Assembly (NCBI GenBank): GCA_963170055.1
Contig: CAUJGJ010000376.1
Span: forward strand, 2,246,543-2,310,542
Direction of reading: 5' to 3'
DNA: 64,000 nt
From: Halisarca cf. caerulea
Lineage: Eukaryota; Porifera; Demospongiae; Chondrillida; Halisarcidae
Both the position numbers and the translations under genes were made by a program. Positions within the stretch are counted from its first letter, which is position 1, and the number at the start of each line of letters is the position of its first letter. Of the stretch, positions 16,847-40,411 are shown piece after piece. The notes beneath the pieces are model-generated. The model ran no database searches and was not told where the DNA came from. It saw only the letters and a program-made list of their open reading frames with translations.

Positions 16847-17815
16847 GATAAAATTTTCAAAACTCTAATGGCAGTGGACTTTGAACGAGGCTGAGAAGAC
16901 AGGTGTTGGATAGCAAGCACCAATTCTTGCCATGCTTTACAACTCAACCTACCTGCATAATGAGTGATAGTAACACCTGATAGTATCTACTAAACAAGTC
17001 TTGCCATTCAAATTTTGAGCAATTAAATTGTTTCGAACTATCCAATGTCCTATGTGTTGCCATTAACAATTTTATATCTTGCCACATCACATCTCACCAC
17101 AAACACAGAGTACCATGAGCATTGCGTTGGCTATTCTGTGTCAACTGTGTTGATGGACAATACATAACTTTTTCCATATTCTGTCCTGGGATCAGCTTGC
17201 GGTGCAAACACAATAATCGTGTGTAAGTTCCTACATGGCACAAATAATGTTTCATGATATTGATTATTGGTCAGACAGTATATTGTCAGCTAAATTGAAA
17301 CCTGTAATTGTCTTTGTTACGTAGGTCAGCAGAGAAATCCAAAAACTTCCATACTTTGGTAGCGGTTAAGCCCTAACCCTAACCCAAGCGATAAGGGAGT
17401 GCTCCATAATTTCAATCGCTCTAAGTAAACTAGATTTTCTAAGCATGTGGTTTGTGTCATTATACGTACATCACTACAACCCGTGGGCTGATCATATGAT
17501 CATGTTATACCGCGGGACTTGAGCACAGTAATACCATTCAAGGTTTATATTGCCAGCATTACTAAAATTTGGTATATTGTGAAACACTAGCCACAAATAA
17601 TACGTCATCCCTATACATATGAACCACTATTGTGCATGGTTCATGATAATGCAGGGGACAGCAGCCCAGACCTGTAGACTACCATATAGACACCACGACT
17701 CCGTACAGTACATTCATAGACACTTCATAGTGTCTATGATAATACTACGTAGTATAGAGTGTCTATTACAATGGTTTCGAATTCACTTCTAGATTGTTGC
17801 CTAGCAAAACTCAAA
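16847..17815. other. Intergenic upstream of MORN1
   Basis: No gene. Contains a short telomere-like CCCTAACCCTAACCC (about 17372-17386). A MITE-like inverted structure spans about 17683-17770, with TAGACAC ends and two inner palindromes: CATAGACACT/AGTGTCTATG at 17715-17738 and ATACTACGTAGTAT at about 17742-17755. It ends roughly 50 bp before the MORN1 start codon. Confidence 0.55.
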
Positions 17816-29689
<11,874 letters not shown>

Positions 29690-30640
29690 TCAAGATTAAA
29701 TATGTACATACTGTATGTATTGATTGGTTGATTAATTATTATTTCATCAAAGAGGTAACGGAGATATGGCTGAAAGCCTTTTAACAATAAGAAAAAGTAA
29801 CAACATTCAAACATGCACAAACATTAACACATGAACGACCAATCAACATAAAATTTCTAAGCATTAAAGTAGTTATATCTTTCAAATATATGTCTAATCT
29901 ACATGTATGTATGTCCATCTGTGTAATGACAATCAAAGAAGTTCATCATGTACATAGCTTGATTTTGGAGCTGGGATAATATTTTAATGCATGGTTGCAT
30001 GCATGCTGTTGATTCTGATAATTATATTATGCCAATCCCTATATGCAGTTATACTGTACAAGATTAAAATATGCACAAAATATTATACAGTTATAAGCTA
30101 GACTGCATGGTATGCAAAATTTAAAGACTGAGGCCACGCATGCATGTATAAATTTCTATTTATGTAATTATCATGGGCTCACAATCATACACTTTTATTT
30201 ATTCATGCCTTCTTATGTACACAATTGTTTTTCACAATTTTCCTACTAGTGACATGCATCCTTTGTTTACACTAAATCTATTCTTGTCTGTATATATATT
30301 ACAGTATATTTATCGGTCTTATCATGCATGCTATATACACAATATCACCTTTATTATATTACAGTACTCTCATTTTCCCATCCACCGCCCACCCCCTGGC
30401 TACACAAGTGTATTTGGTGTTTGTCCTCCAGTCAGTACCTCCACAGTCAATAATTATTATAAATTCATGTAACCAGTACACTCAACCAGTTACATCAACT
30501 ACAAAATTAATCGTTAATGGTAAGAAATTAAAGTGAATGTTGTGCTTCTTTATTATAAGTACAATAAATAAAAGGTGGCTTGCAATGCAGAACAACTACA
30601 TATGTGTAGCTTCTAGATCTTTGATCACAAGTAGCAAATA
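29690..30640. other. Intergenic downstream of MORN1
   Basis: AT-rich sequence with no recognisable gene or complete repeat. Confidence 0.5.
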
Positions 30641-31660
30641 AGAGGAAATCAGGGGTACTAGGAAACTGTCGAGCTCTAGATCCTCTGATGCACATAATAG
30701 ACGATCATAAAAGGCTGAAATTAAATTGGCATCTCATCGATCTGATAGTGTTTGAATACGATTCATTTCTCTTGTTAGCCAGCATTAATCGACGTAATTC
30801 ATTTGTAGAAAATCATTGTGGACTTGCCCATTCCACTGAAGGTACTGAAGATCAAGGGAGTAAATGATCCATGCTCAATCTCATGCATTGATGTGTTGCT
30901 CATATCCTCTCTTCTTCATGTGTTCATGATTGAAGTGACATGAGGAGGCAGGGGTTCTCTTTGGGTGCAAAACCTTAATGTCAAAGAATGCACACTTGCC
31001 GAGTTCCCCAAGACCTCTAGCCCAGATATCAGATCAAGTATTGTCTTCATTATTTGCAGTAGCATGCCTTGGAACCATGCCATCCACTGGTTGAAGCTCC
31101 AGTTCTATGCACACATCAAGACATACCTCTGCAAGAAGATTTGCCGTTATGTCACGCAGTTCATTGTGCCTAGCAGTAGGAAAGGCCCCTTTGGGGCAAC
31201 TCAAAGCATGCTCCACATGCAGAGAAGGAGGCATCACAAGCACATCTTAATGGGGGGGGGGGCATTGGGTAATCAACCATACCTCAAACTTACAGCATCT
31301 TTTAATGCACTTCTGTGAATAGCAAATCCATTCTTTTCTATTGATAGGGTTGTCAGCCAGATGGAGGAGCCCTTTACTTTGGCAAATTCAATGTGTCTTT
31401 TTAGGTTATCATTCATCCTTGGCAGCACACTCTTCTTGATGTCGTCTTTTCTTCCCTCTCAATCTTGCCCTTTGCTTTGTTTAATCTCGACATTAAGATC
31501 CTCTGGGATTTCATGCTTCATTTCAAGGATGAGGCTAACCAAGAGAGTGGTGATGTCACAGGAACTGTGATATTGTTCTTCCACAATCTCTGTTGGATTG
31601 ATCAATCTCATGCCACTCAAGTGGCATGAGATTAATCGTCCTTCAATCATCACCATAAAA
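30640..31660 (-). pseudogene. C-terminal relic of the same RT family as 8.2-10.4 kb
   Basis: Read on the minus strand from 31660: MRLINPTEIVEEQYHSS; WLTTLSIEKNGFAIHRSALK; DAVSLRYG; then HVEHALSCPKGAFPTARHNE, LRDITANLLAEVC, FFDIKVLHP and finally SSIMCIRGSRARQ (about 30660-30700). These blocks occur in the same order as in the 8.2-10.4 kb element, whose corresponding blocks are LPINLGVLG, FDVRVFNP and SSITAIRGTRQ. The HVEHALSC stretch belongs to a Cys/His cluster placed just before the nuclease-like block, as in RLE-type non-LTR elements. Frame changes and stops show it is dead. The RT core is missing. A poly-G run (31251-31261) interrupts it. Confidence 0.78.
31604..31633. repeat. Perfect hairpin, 14-bp arms
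   Basis: AATCTCATGCCACT, a CA loop, then AGTGGCATGAGATT. It sits where similarity to the RT family begins on its N-terminal side, so it may mark the breakpoint of the relic. Confidence 0.85.
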
Positions 31661-32740
31661 CTGTGAAGTTAAATTATGAATTATAGAATAATATGTTGCA
31701 CAAGAATGGCCTCAAGCTTAGAATTTTGCACAAAAAATGTATTGGCCATAACAGTCACCTCAGGCTGCCACAGGTGAATATTATAATTAGAATATTTAAC
31801 TCAGGGCGTACTGTACATGTACATACGTGCAGTTGCAAGTTTAATTTGGGACCACAAATCTTTATGGCAACAATCTTAAGCATGCAATCAACACTATTAC
31901 CATATACTGCTGACTCATCGGTGGATATTTCAACAGGAAAAAGAGGGGGAACCTTCCCACAATGTATTGAACTGCACACGTACTGCAGCATTCCTTATCA
32001 TTAATTTTAGCAATATTTTACATCACCTCTTCCTTCATTGCATTCATACATCCCCCATTTTCCTTCATGATTACCTTTCACAAATTTGCACGCATATATA
32101 AGTATGTTGTCCCTTTTGTGACTGTGTAGCACCATGACAGATGCTAGGTTGAGCGTCTATGGTATCACTAAAAGCAACAGTCAGTTGCCTATTGCAATAA
32201 AACTATTTCTGGCTAGTGATTTTTCAAATCAAGGGTTAAATATTAAGCACACGGGTCATTGACCTATTCAGATCCACTATATCCAAAATTTCCAAATATT
32301 GGAATTCTGCAACTCATCATCTATATAATCCAAGTGAAATGTCCACAATCAAGTTGAACATCTTCATACTTCTGCCCTGCATGATTTCTGTTCATCTACA
32401 TACAACTTCAACAATATTTGCATAGCCTATGTTTAAATTATGCAACAGCATGTTATAATATACCAATCAATCAATCAGTAATTATTTCAGTGCATCATGC
32501 CATCTAAGGCACTATAGGACCTAGTGCAGTCCTACAGTATGTAGCACTATACATATGTACCATACAATGAACACAGAAAAGATAGATTATGTAGGCCTAT
32601 AGCTTGCATGTTGATTGTATCAATGTGTGTGGGACTAAAAGCAAGGGCAGATAGGTTTCTAAGGTAGGTCAAAATCATGCTTCAAACATGGCTCTGATCC
32701 CCAAGGTGATGTTATGACTAACCAAGCTTGACACAGAATG
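31661..32740. other. Intergenic between retroelement relics
   Basis: No supported gene. An ORF at 31755-31991 (minus) shows no known motif. Confidence 0.45.
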
Positions 32741-33480
32741 TTAGCTACTTCTTCTTCGTCGTTCTGCCAAGGCTTGGCAGTACAGTGGCTCCTCAATGAT
32801 TCTTGTAGTCCACGCTGGGCATCTCAATAGCCAGTGCCCCATATCCTCTACCTCACCACTGTTGCACTCCTTGCACACTCTGTCTTCTCTCCTCACTCCC
32901 TGCCACCTACCCAACTCTACTTGAAAAGTGGCAGTACCACCACTGAACTTCAACAACATCTTCCTCTCACTCTTCACCTTCCATCCAGCACAACTTGATA
33001 TCTCCTCTAATTCCACAATATTCTTCAGCATCACCAACTTGGGCTTCTTCTCGAACTCATCCCTCCATTTCTCCTTCACTCTCCTCCATGCAATACTCTC
33101 CAACATCCCTTTCAGCTCTGCCTCTGACATGCCCTGCACACTTTCTGCCCATAGATCCTGCCAGCCAAATCTCTCAAAACAATTCACCATCCTCTTCACC
33201 CATGCTCCCTTTCTGTACCTCACTGCCTCAACTGCCACTCTCCTCAAAAGCCTCCCATCATAAACCGATTGAGCTGATCATAATCTTCATCCAAAACTGG
33301 ATGCATTTCATTCTAGTCAACCATACCACCAGTACATCCTCCATCTCCCACAACAGTGACACTCTAGAGTGGAGGATCCCTACCCCAAAGAACATGTAGG
33401 CTGCTCTAAGCTGTATCTGTTAAGTTGCTTCCAGGTTCCAGGTGCACCCCTATACCTCTACCCCATACAACAATGTCATG
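32741..33480 (-). pseudogene. C-terminal relic of a non-LTR retrotransposon RT
   Basis: The minus strand holds 168 uninterrupted codons ending in a Cys/His cluster CKECNSGEVEDMGHWLLRC (C-x2-C-x8-H-x4-C). Upstream on the same strand (33250-33480), broken by stops, are LLYGVEV, IQLRAAYMFFGVGILHSRVS and RMKCIQFWMKIM, which are standard phrases of the RT connection region of animal LINE-type elements. RT catalytic blocks are absent. Confidence 0.78.
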
Positions 33481-33515
33481 ATCGTCAATATAATCTAATA
33501 TATATCATGCAAGTT

Positions 33516-33859
33516 CAGTGGTAGAAATAGCATTTAACCTTTGCTTGGACAAATGGCTGACCCAGTATTATATTGGTAGGACATTTTGACAATTGGTCAG
33601 CCATTTGTGCTCATCAGTGATTTTGTAATGCGCACAATGGAATCTCGAACACCAAACCATATGGGATTAACACAATGAATTGTCACTTGACTGTAATAGC
33701 CCTCTAGTACTGTAGCAGGTCTCAGTTCCAATAGTTACAAGGATTTTATATACTGAGAAATATTGGTCAGCCAAATGGCTGACCCAACTTGATTTTGATC
33801 AGCCATATTTATGTTTTGCTCGAAAAATGGCAGATGGCAGACTGCTATTTCTAGCCCTG
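33516..33859. mobile_element. hAT-like MITE (344 bp)
   Basis: Left end CAGTGGTAGAAATAGCA; the reverse complement of the right end is CAGGGCTAGAAATAGCA. CAAGTT (6 bp, up to 8 bp if the ends are drawn in slightly) flanks both sides at 33510-33515 and 33860-33865. The CAG start and 6-8 bp duplication suggest hAT. Inverted 'tcagccatttg' and 'caaatggctga' motifs recur inside. Non-coding. Confidence 0.75.
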
Positions 33860-33869
33860 CAAGTTGATC

Positions 33870-35320
33870 ATTGTAGTCTCATGATTTTCATAGAATTACC
33901 AATACATTGTATTACTATTTGTACTGTCAAATATTCTATAGTTTATGCAACGGAAAGAATGAACCATGTTGAGAATAAAATGATATGAAAAACGGCCTGA
34001 GGTAGGAACCTTGAACAAGGGTATGTAAGAGTGATTGTACAATCACCAGGTGTACAATAATATTACTTCCTTGGATAGTTCAGGGAAAATTAACAAGAGT
34101 GAACTACAAGAAAAATACTACAAAAAATGAAGGCACAAAGAAAAAGACAATGAAAAATGAAACATATTTATTATGAAGTCTTAGAGGTTAACATGAATTG
34201 GCTATATAATATACAATTACAGTGAATGCAAAAACCACACTGGGTGTACAGGGGCATGCATAGAAAATGGTAAAACTATAGCCATGCAAGCAGCTTAGTA
34301 CACAGACAATTTGCTAAATAAGTGAGAAGCTGTCGTCTGTCACAGGTGCAGCATCTTTCAGCACTGAAAATGAATGGTGGATATCAGTGACGTGCAAATT
34401 TCAATAGTGTGAATTTGGGCTGAGTAGCGTATGCATGTAGAGCTTGCAGATCTGAGAGTAGTTCCTGCATGATTGTTACTTTTGATCTGCAAGCAGTTTG
34501 AACTCACTTGCTTTGGTTAATGGTCATGGCTGAATTCCAAGAAATGCAAAGTTCAGCAAGAAGGGAAGGGACACATCACAAGGCTAACTAGGGACAGTTA
34601 ATGACATTACTGATATTGAATCAGATAATGATGTTGTGCAAAAAGTCAAAGCCTCAGACTCAGGGCGAAAATAGAATTTAATAAGATTCATGAAGACCTG
34701 ACAAGGCAAAAGGGAGAAAAAGAATACTTAGTCTCATTACATACATGTACACGGCACTACAACTTTAGTTCAGTGAAAGAGCTGATGTTCCAGGGCAATT
34801 CCCTGACCAGGAAAATCTGGTAACTGTTTGAGATGACTGCCTTTGAGGTTTCACCAATTATAAAGGCAGTACACCAGTCACTACCCTTGTTGATAGGGCG
34901 GCAGTCTTCAGAGTGGCAAAGGCACCTTATATGTAATACTCCAGGCAAACTGATGTCCTGGATGATGAAAATATTGGGTCTAACAGTGGTAGTTGCAATA
35001 TCCACTGGCACTGTTGCTGCATGGAGGTGATTTGTTGACTCTGTGGTTTGGGAGATCCACAAATACACTAGATACAGCAGATGAAAGGAACTTCTTCAAG
35101 AAGAGTAGATCTTGTTTAAAACACACCAGGGAACTAGGGGTGGGCAGGTAGTCACACTAGGCATGTAGTGCAAAAGACAGTTGGCTAGTTGGCATGCCAT
35201 ACAGTTAGTAACCAATTCCAAATTATAAGATGATATATCATAGGATTGGTATATTATGTGAAGTAAAAAGTATGTCATTTTGTCCACCACAGACACTATA
35301 CAAATTTTAATTTTGCGCTT
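33870..35320. other. Intergenic, no gene recognised
   Basis: No convincing coding region. The 103-codon ORF at 34757-35068 (minus) has no recognisable features. Confidence 0.45.
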
Positions 35321-35324
35321 TTCT

Positions 35325-35668
35325 CGGCATGCAGCATTGTGTTTTCTATGTGATTTTCTTTAAAATAGCATATTAGCATAATTAATAATTAATAGGACTA
35401 CTCTGCTACAGCTGCCCATAATGAAATTGGTCTTTCAACTCTTGCTTCAAGAAGAAAGCTTCATCTTGCACAAATGATGTTCAAGTGTCTCTCATCATGT
35501 ATCATCATATTGAGTTTTTATGCGATTTTCTTTAAAATAGCATATTAGCATAATTAATAATTAATAGGACTACTCTGCTACAGCTGCCCGTAATGAAATT
35601 GGTCTTTCAACTCTTGCTCCAAGAAGAAAGCTTCATTTTACACAAATGATGTTCAAGTGTCTCTCATC
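35325..35668. repeat. 172-bp tandem duplication
   Basis: 35325-35496 and 35497-35668 are direct copies. From the 'gattttctttaaaatagc' phrase to 'aagtgtctctcatc' they differ at only a few positions. The duplicated piece covers the beginning of the LINE remnant described next. Confidence 0.9.
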
Positions 35669-35903
35669 GCAGCCTCCTTCCTACCTTTGTGAGCTTTTCT
35701 CCCCTCCCACATCTTGTCACTTCACTCGTTCTTGTATATCGCATCATGCAGCTAAATCTTCTTCCCGTACGCACCACCTTGGGCCAAAAATCTTTCACAT
35801 TCATGGGCACTTCACTGTGGAGATCACTGTCATCAAAGATTATAGAGGCAACATAGACTATAGGCTATTTTCGTCTGAGTGTGAGGCACTATTCCAGCAT
35901 TGA
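35400..35903 (+). pseudogene. C-terminal remnant of a LINE-type ORF
   Basis: Reads NEIGLSTLASRRKLHLAQMM, FKCLSSQPPSYLCELFSPPT, then HHLGPKIFHIHG and a stop. This is the usual C-terminal wording of CR1/Jockey-like LINE proteins (ARRKLHLAQ...KCL...PSYL...LF.PP...TR). Its first part is duplicated in tandem. No RT core is present. Confidence 0.68.
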
Positions 35904-36329
35904 GCTAATATGTTTTTCCTATATTCTAACTGACAATTGCATGTGTTCAATCATTAATTAAGTTTCTTCAATATTATTGATATTCTTCATTGTTAATATT
36001 TTGTATCTCATCCCATTAAACTTATTTATTTTTCTCTATTTGTATTGCTATTTATGTAGATATATATTTTTTCATTTACATTTTCTTTGTTTCCTGTCCT
36101 TTTAATTTGTGGGTGCCATTTTAATAGCCAATGGCTAAAGGCTTCCCATGTAAAATAATGATACCTGATACCAGACACCTGATTAAAAATACAGCATATC
36201 TTTCCATTCCTACAGTATATTATACTCTCATCATTAACAGTGTGTGCATACTACGTATAGACATATTGTACATGCATGTACATCTGTGGAGTATTATATA
36301 ATTATTACAGGATCCAATCACACATCTCA

Positions 36330-37370
36330 TAGCCAGGACTGGGAACAGCCTTAAATAGGTGTTTTGAAGTGCTGCACCACTTGCAAGTTGATACACTAGC
36401 TCTGGATCCAGCTATTACACTTTATGAATCCACCTGCAAAAAGAAAGATGCAAGCCAGCGCAAACGAAGTAGACCAAGAAGTGGTTTGGCCTAATGAGAA
36501 GCCCTACTATAACCAGCATCCACCATCCAGATGTCATTAACATCTCAACCATCACTGAAATGCAAACAAAAGCCAAGCAAGCTGAATTTTCTCTCAATCA
36601 TCACAGTATCCCAAGACCCAATGATTGCTGAACTAGGATACCTGCTTACTGACAAATCCTTCCTCATGCAGGAGCCAAGGTGTCCCAATAACCTCCTCAA
36701 TATTGCTCCTACAGAAAGCCAGAAATTCCATAGCACTGGTAAATGAAAGACAGATGTCCTATGCATCAGTGCATGAAGACTTCAGAGATTATAGAGTGGA
36801 AACCTGGAAGGGTAAGCTGAACAAGCTCACTTTACAACGTAAATTCCTTGCCATCACCAAGCTAGAAGCCAAAAACAGGATATGGAATCACATTCAGACT
36901 GGTCTTCCAACAGGCTAGCTTTCCTTCTTAGTGAGGGCAGGCACTGACACTCTCAACCCTTCTGAATCTTAAGAGATGGCGGATGCGAATTGATTCAAGA
37001 AGCCCCCTCTGTGGTCACTACCTCCCCACTGTTCACTACATCCTTTTGGCCTGCCCAATAGCATTGCAGCAGGATAGGTAGACCTGGAAATATGACAGCA
37101 CCCTGAATGTCCTAGCAAATTGCATCAAGTCAGCACTTACAGAAGTTTGCGTTCTAGCCAATCTCCCTGGCCTCAGTACAGAGGAAAACTATCCCTCCAC
37201 CATCCCAAGTGAAAAACTTGTCACTACGGCCCAATCAGACATTGCAGTTATCAATAACCGAGAAGTCCCCTTCATCAAACTGCCTATATTCCTTTCAACT
37301 CTCAATCCTGAATGCCTTGCCAACACTAAACAGTGCAAGGAGACATACCGTAACCCAACTTACCACTAAC
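36330..37370 (+). pseudogene. C-terminal relic of an RLE-type non-LTR retrotransposon
   Basis: The plus strand carries PMIAELGYLLTDKSFLMQEP, NNLLNIAPTESQKFHSTGK, VETWKGKLNKLTLQRKFLAI and TGLPTG, then a Cys/His cluster SPLCGHYLPTVHYILLACP (C-x2-H...H-x4-C type) and AQSDIAVINNREVPFIKLPI, ending YRNPTYH and a stop. The Cys/His cluster followed by a (P)D...E-x-K/T nuclease motif is the layout of R2/Utopia-like elements. An in-frame TAG lies near 37079, one frame shift near 36730 and the RLE glutamate is replaced (FIKL for x-x-E-L), so it is dead. Confidence 0.72.
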
Positions 37371-37372
37371 CC

Positions 37373-38230
37373 TTAATCTTCAATGCACAGCTGGAAAGGA
37401 TTATTATTATTAAATTGCTTTATAACCAAATAAGAGGTACAATTATACATATGTATATATGAGCAAAATGGTTGAGGCTGATGATCTACTCTCTTGATAA
37501 GAAACAGTAGGTCTTGTATTACATACCAGTACATTAGAGGTAAAAGATTCAAATTTTGGAAGCAATATCTATAGTTGGAGTTGTAATCATTTAAGATAAA
37601 CTTTATGTCATGCTGTTGAACTTTCTCCAACATTACTGTACTTTATCATGTGAAGTCTCCATAGTTGACAGCAATAAGTTAATTTGGATTGGATAAATGT
37701 GACGTAGAGTTGCCTTTTCAGATTGGTAAATGTGGAGTGAAGATGCAAGGTTCTGTGTATTATGTACTGTACATTACTTTGTAGGCTTGACAGCGCATCA
37801 CTTTGTAGTGATCACTAAATTACATTGGATTGTTAACAAGTATGCCCAAGTCATGAACTTGATGTGCGAAACTGATTTGTTGTCCATTGACTGTGTATGT
37901 TGAATCATACGATGATGAAGTGGAAGAATTATATCTGACAACTACTCTTTGTCAATGTTCAGTTTTGATTCCCATTTCAGGCACCAGATAGATAGATCAG
38001 ATTGTAGGCTAATAACATTTGAGTTTGTGATATTAAGGCTAGTTTGGTATTGTCAGTAAAGAGGAATATGCAGGAATTTGAAATTGAATCAGGGAGGTCA
38101 TCAATCTAGATAAGAACAGAAGGGGACCAAGGATGCTACCTTGGGAAACTCCTGATAGGACAGGGAAGAAGGTGGAGATGTGGAGCTCATGTCATCCGTG
38201 CAGTATTCCACCATTGAACTCCATCATTTC
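37373..38230 (-). pseudogene. CR1-like LINE remnant (RT half)
   Basis: Minus strand from about 38225: FFPVLSGVSQGSILGPLLFL (RT motif B region), later HDLGILVNN, and KVQQHDIKFILNDYNSNYR, LNLLPLMYWYVIQDLLFLIK. These are typical of the RT and post-RT region of CR1/L2-like LINEs and closely parallel the 50-kb LINE wording. Many stops. Confidence 0.75.
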
Positions 38231-38469
38231 ATGGTTAAATTATAGTTATAATATTATATTATAGCAAATCTTCCACATATTATAACTATTAGGCCTATCA
38301 TAGTATATATACATTTGCTTCACCCTTGCCATATCCAGTCACTACACAATGTCAAGTTTTGTCTCCACAACACTTTAGTAGCTGGAACCATGTGGTACAT
38401 ACCATATAATTAATGTAATTTTTGTATACAGTTACTTTGCAATCAACCAACCTACGTGGCACGCTCTAA

Positions 38470-39120
38470 CAACCCTCACTCAAAGAAGTCACTTTACAGC
38501 TACCTAAAAGACTTATCAAAACACACTACAACACCACAGACCATCTTCCACGATGGCACCCCAATCAGCTGTCCTACTTCCATGCAAAGCCCAAGTCTTT
38601 AACAATTACTTCAAAATAATTAATTCCATATTCACCAGAAGTAACTACACCCTACCCAGTATGGAAGACCTTCCATCCCCTCCCTCAAATCAAATTAGTT
38701 CCGTTAATACCAAACAGACAGAAGTTTGCACAACCCTCCTAAACCTCAATGCTGCAAGGCCATGGGTAACGATGACATCAGCCCCCACACTTTGAAACAC
38801 TGTGCATACTCATTAGCCCCAGCTCTAACCATCTTATTTAATAAATACTTCGAACAAAGCACCTTACCTTATGACTGGCAGATACACAGAATTCACCCCA
38901 TCTTCAAAAGCGGCAACAAATCTCTTAAGGAATATCTAATTACAGACCAATTTCCACTTAAAATGTGATCTCAAAAACCTTTCAACTAATTATTGTCAAT
39001 CATTACTCCTGCCCAATTTAGATTCCTCAAAAATCATTCCTGCCTTACACAATTACTGACTTCCTATGCAAAAATTACACTATATCACTCCATCAGTATG
39101 TTCTGTAGTTACAAGGGATC
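38470..39120 (+). pseudogene. CR1-like LINE internal remnant, opposite strand
   Basis: Plus strand: AMGNDDISPHTLKHCAYSLA then PALTILFNKYFEQSTLPYDW, QIHRIHPIFKSGNKS, and TPAQFRFLKNHSCLTQLL in a second frame. This is the pre-RT to first RT block of the same LINE type. It is head-to-head with the preceding minus-strand remnant, so the two are separate insertions. Confidence 0.78.
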
Positions 39121-39199
39121 ACACTATACGTTTCACTTTCATTGTATTTATAAAAGCCGGCTCACACTTTGCATTTTAATTACATGCTATTTATAAGTT

Positions 39200-40411
39200 C
39201 CCTTTTTCAACATCACAATCACCCTCACCAAGGATAAAGTTACCTCACATTATAAATACTTCTCAAACATACATATTTATTTTGCACCTTTATCTCCCTT
39301 TAACCTTATTCCAGTTTCATCTTTAAGTTATTACACACCACCTTCCTAATCACTTTTACTTTTATTACTGGCTGCACCACCAGTGGTGCTTATAGTCTTT
39401 CAGTCACAATGTGACTGTAAAGCATTATAATAATAATAGTTATACTATGTACAATTATATAATAATATTATTAATGCCCACCAATAATGATTATGACAAT
39501 GATCTCTTTGTTTAGTTGTCTTTTTCTGTTCATACTTGTCTTTTTTCCTTATTCTTTACAATGTAATTTGTGGTTGTGTGTCCTTGTTTTAATTGCTACG
39601 TTCACTTGTCATAATAATAATAATAATAACAATATTACTATTAATAATTAATAATAATAAGTTAGGTTCATGCCATTTAACATTGTTTTTGTCATCACTT
39701 CCTGCACCTTATCATAAAATTGTAAATAATAATAATAATAATAATAATTCTCTCCTATATAATAATAATAATGACCTTGTCCATCCTTGGTACTCGTGTG
39801 CCGGTTGGTACATCGGACAAACTATAATAAGTGCATGTATGTGTAGCTTTGCATGTCATCATGGTTATTATTATTATTGTGTAAATATAATCTTTTATTA
39901 CATACTATAATATTCAGCACTTTGTAATTATGTATAATCATCTTTGCAGGTGTTCAATAGTCACATTTGTTTTCCTTTTCTATATAATAAATTATTGATA
40001 TAATAATGTGTAGTAGTGTATTGTTAGTAATAATAATAATTATCTGTATCTTGTGTTTTAATTTAGTTGTACATGTCTGTTGTTAGTATATATTATAATA
40101 ATATGATAATGATAATAAAAAGAATAATAATATGTTCAGTTTGTGTTTAGTCGTTGTAGTAATGTTAATCTGTTTTGAGCCTGTGTTCAGTAATTTTCTG
40201 TTTGTTTGTGTTCAGTTTGTGCTTATTTGTTGTCTAGTATTGTTAATCTGTTTTGAGCCTGTGCTTAGTAATTTTTGTTTGACATTGTGTCTGTGATCAG
40301 TATCTTTCGATTCATAACTTATTATAATATTTAAAATAATAATTTTATTTGACGATATGATTAATGTAATAATGATGATTGGGTTTTCCCCTTGGTCTAA
40401 CGTGGCGCAAG
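39200..40411. other. AT-rich low-complexity intergenic region
   Basis: Dominated by short (AAT)n/(TAA)n clusters (39425-39470, 39610-39660, 39725-39770, 40020-40130) and a diverged duplication of 'gttaatctgttttgagcctgtg' (about 40166 and 40242). No gene seen upstream of the TRAF-like ATG. Confidence 0.6.

Noticed and set aside
34757..35068. 103-codon minus-strand ORF
   Set aside because: Not recognised, no splice context, and in a retroelement-rich interval; kept only as a note.
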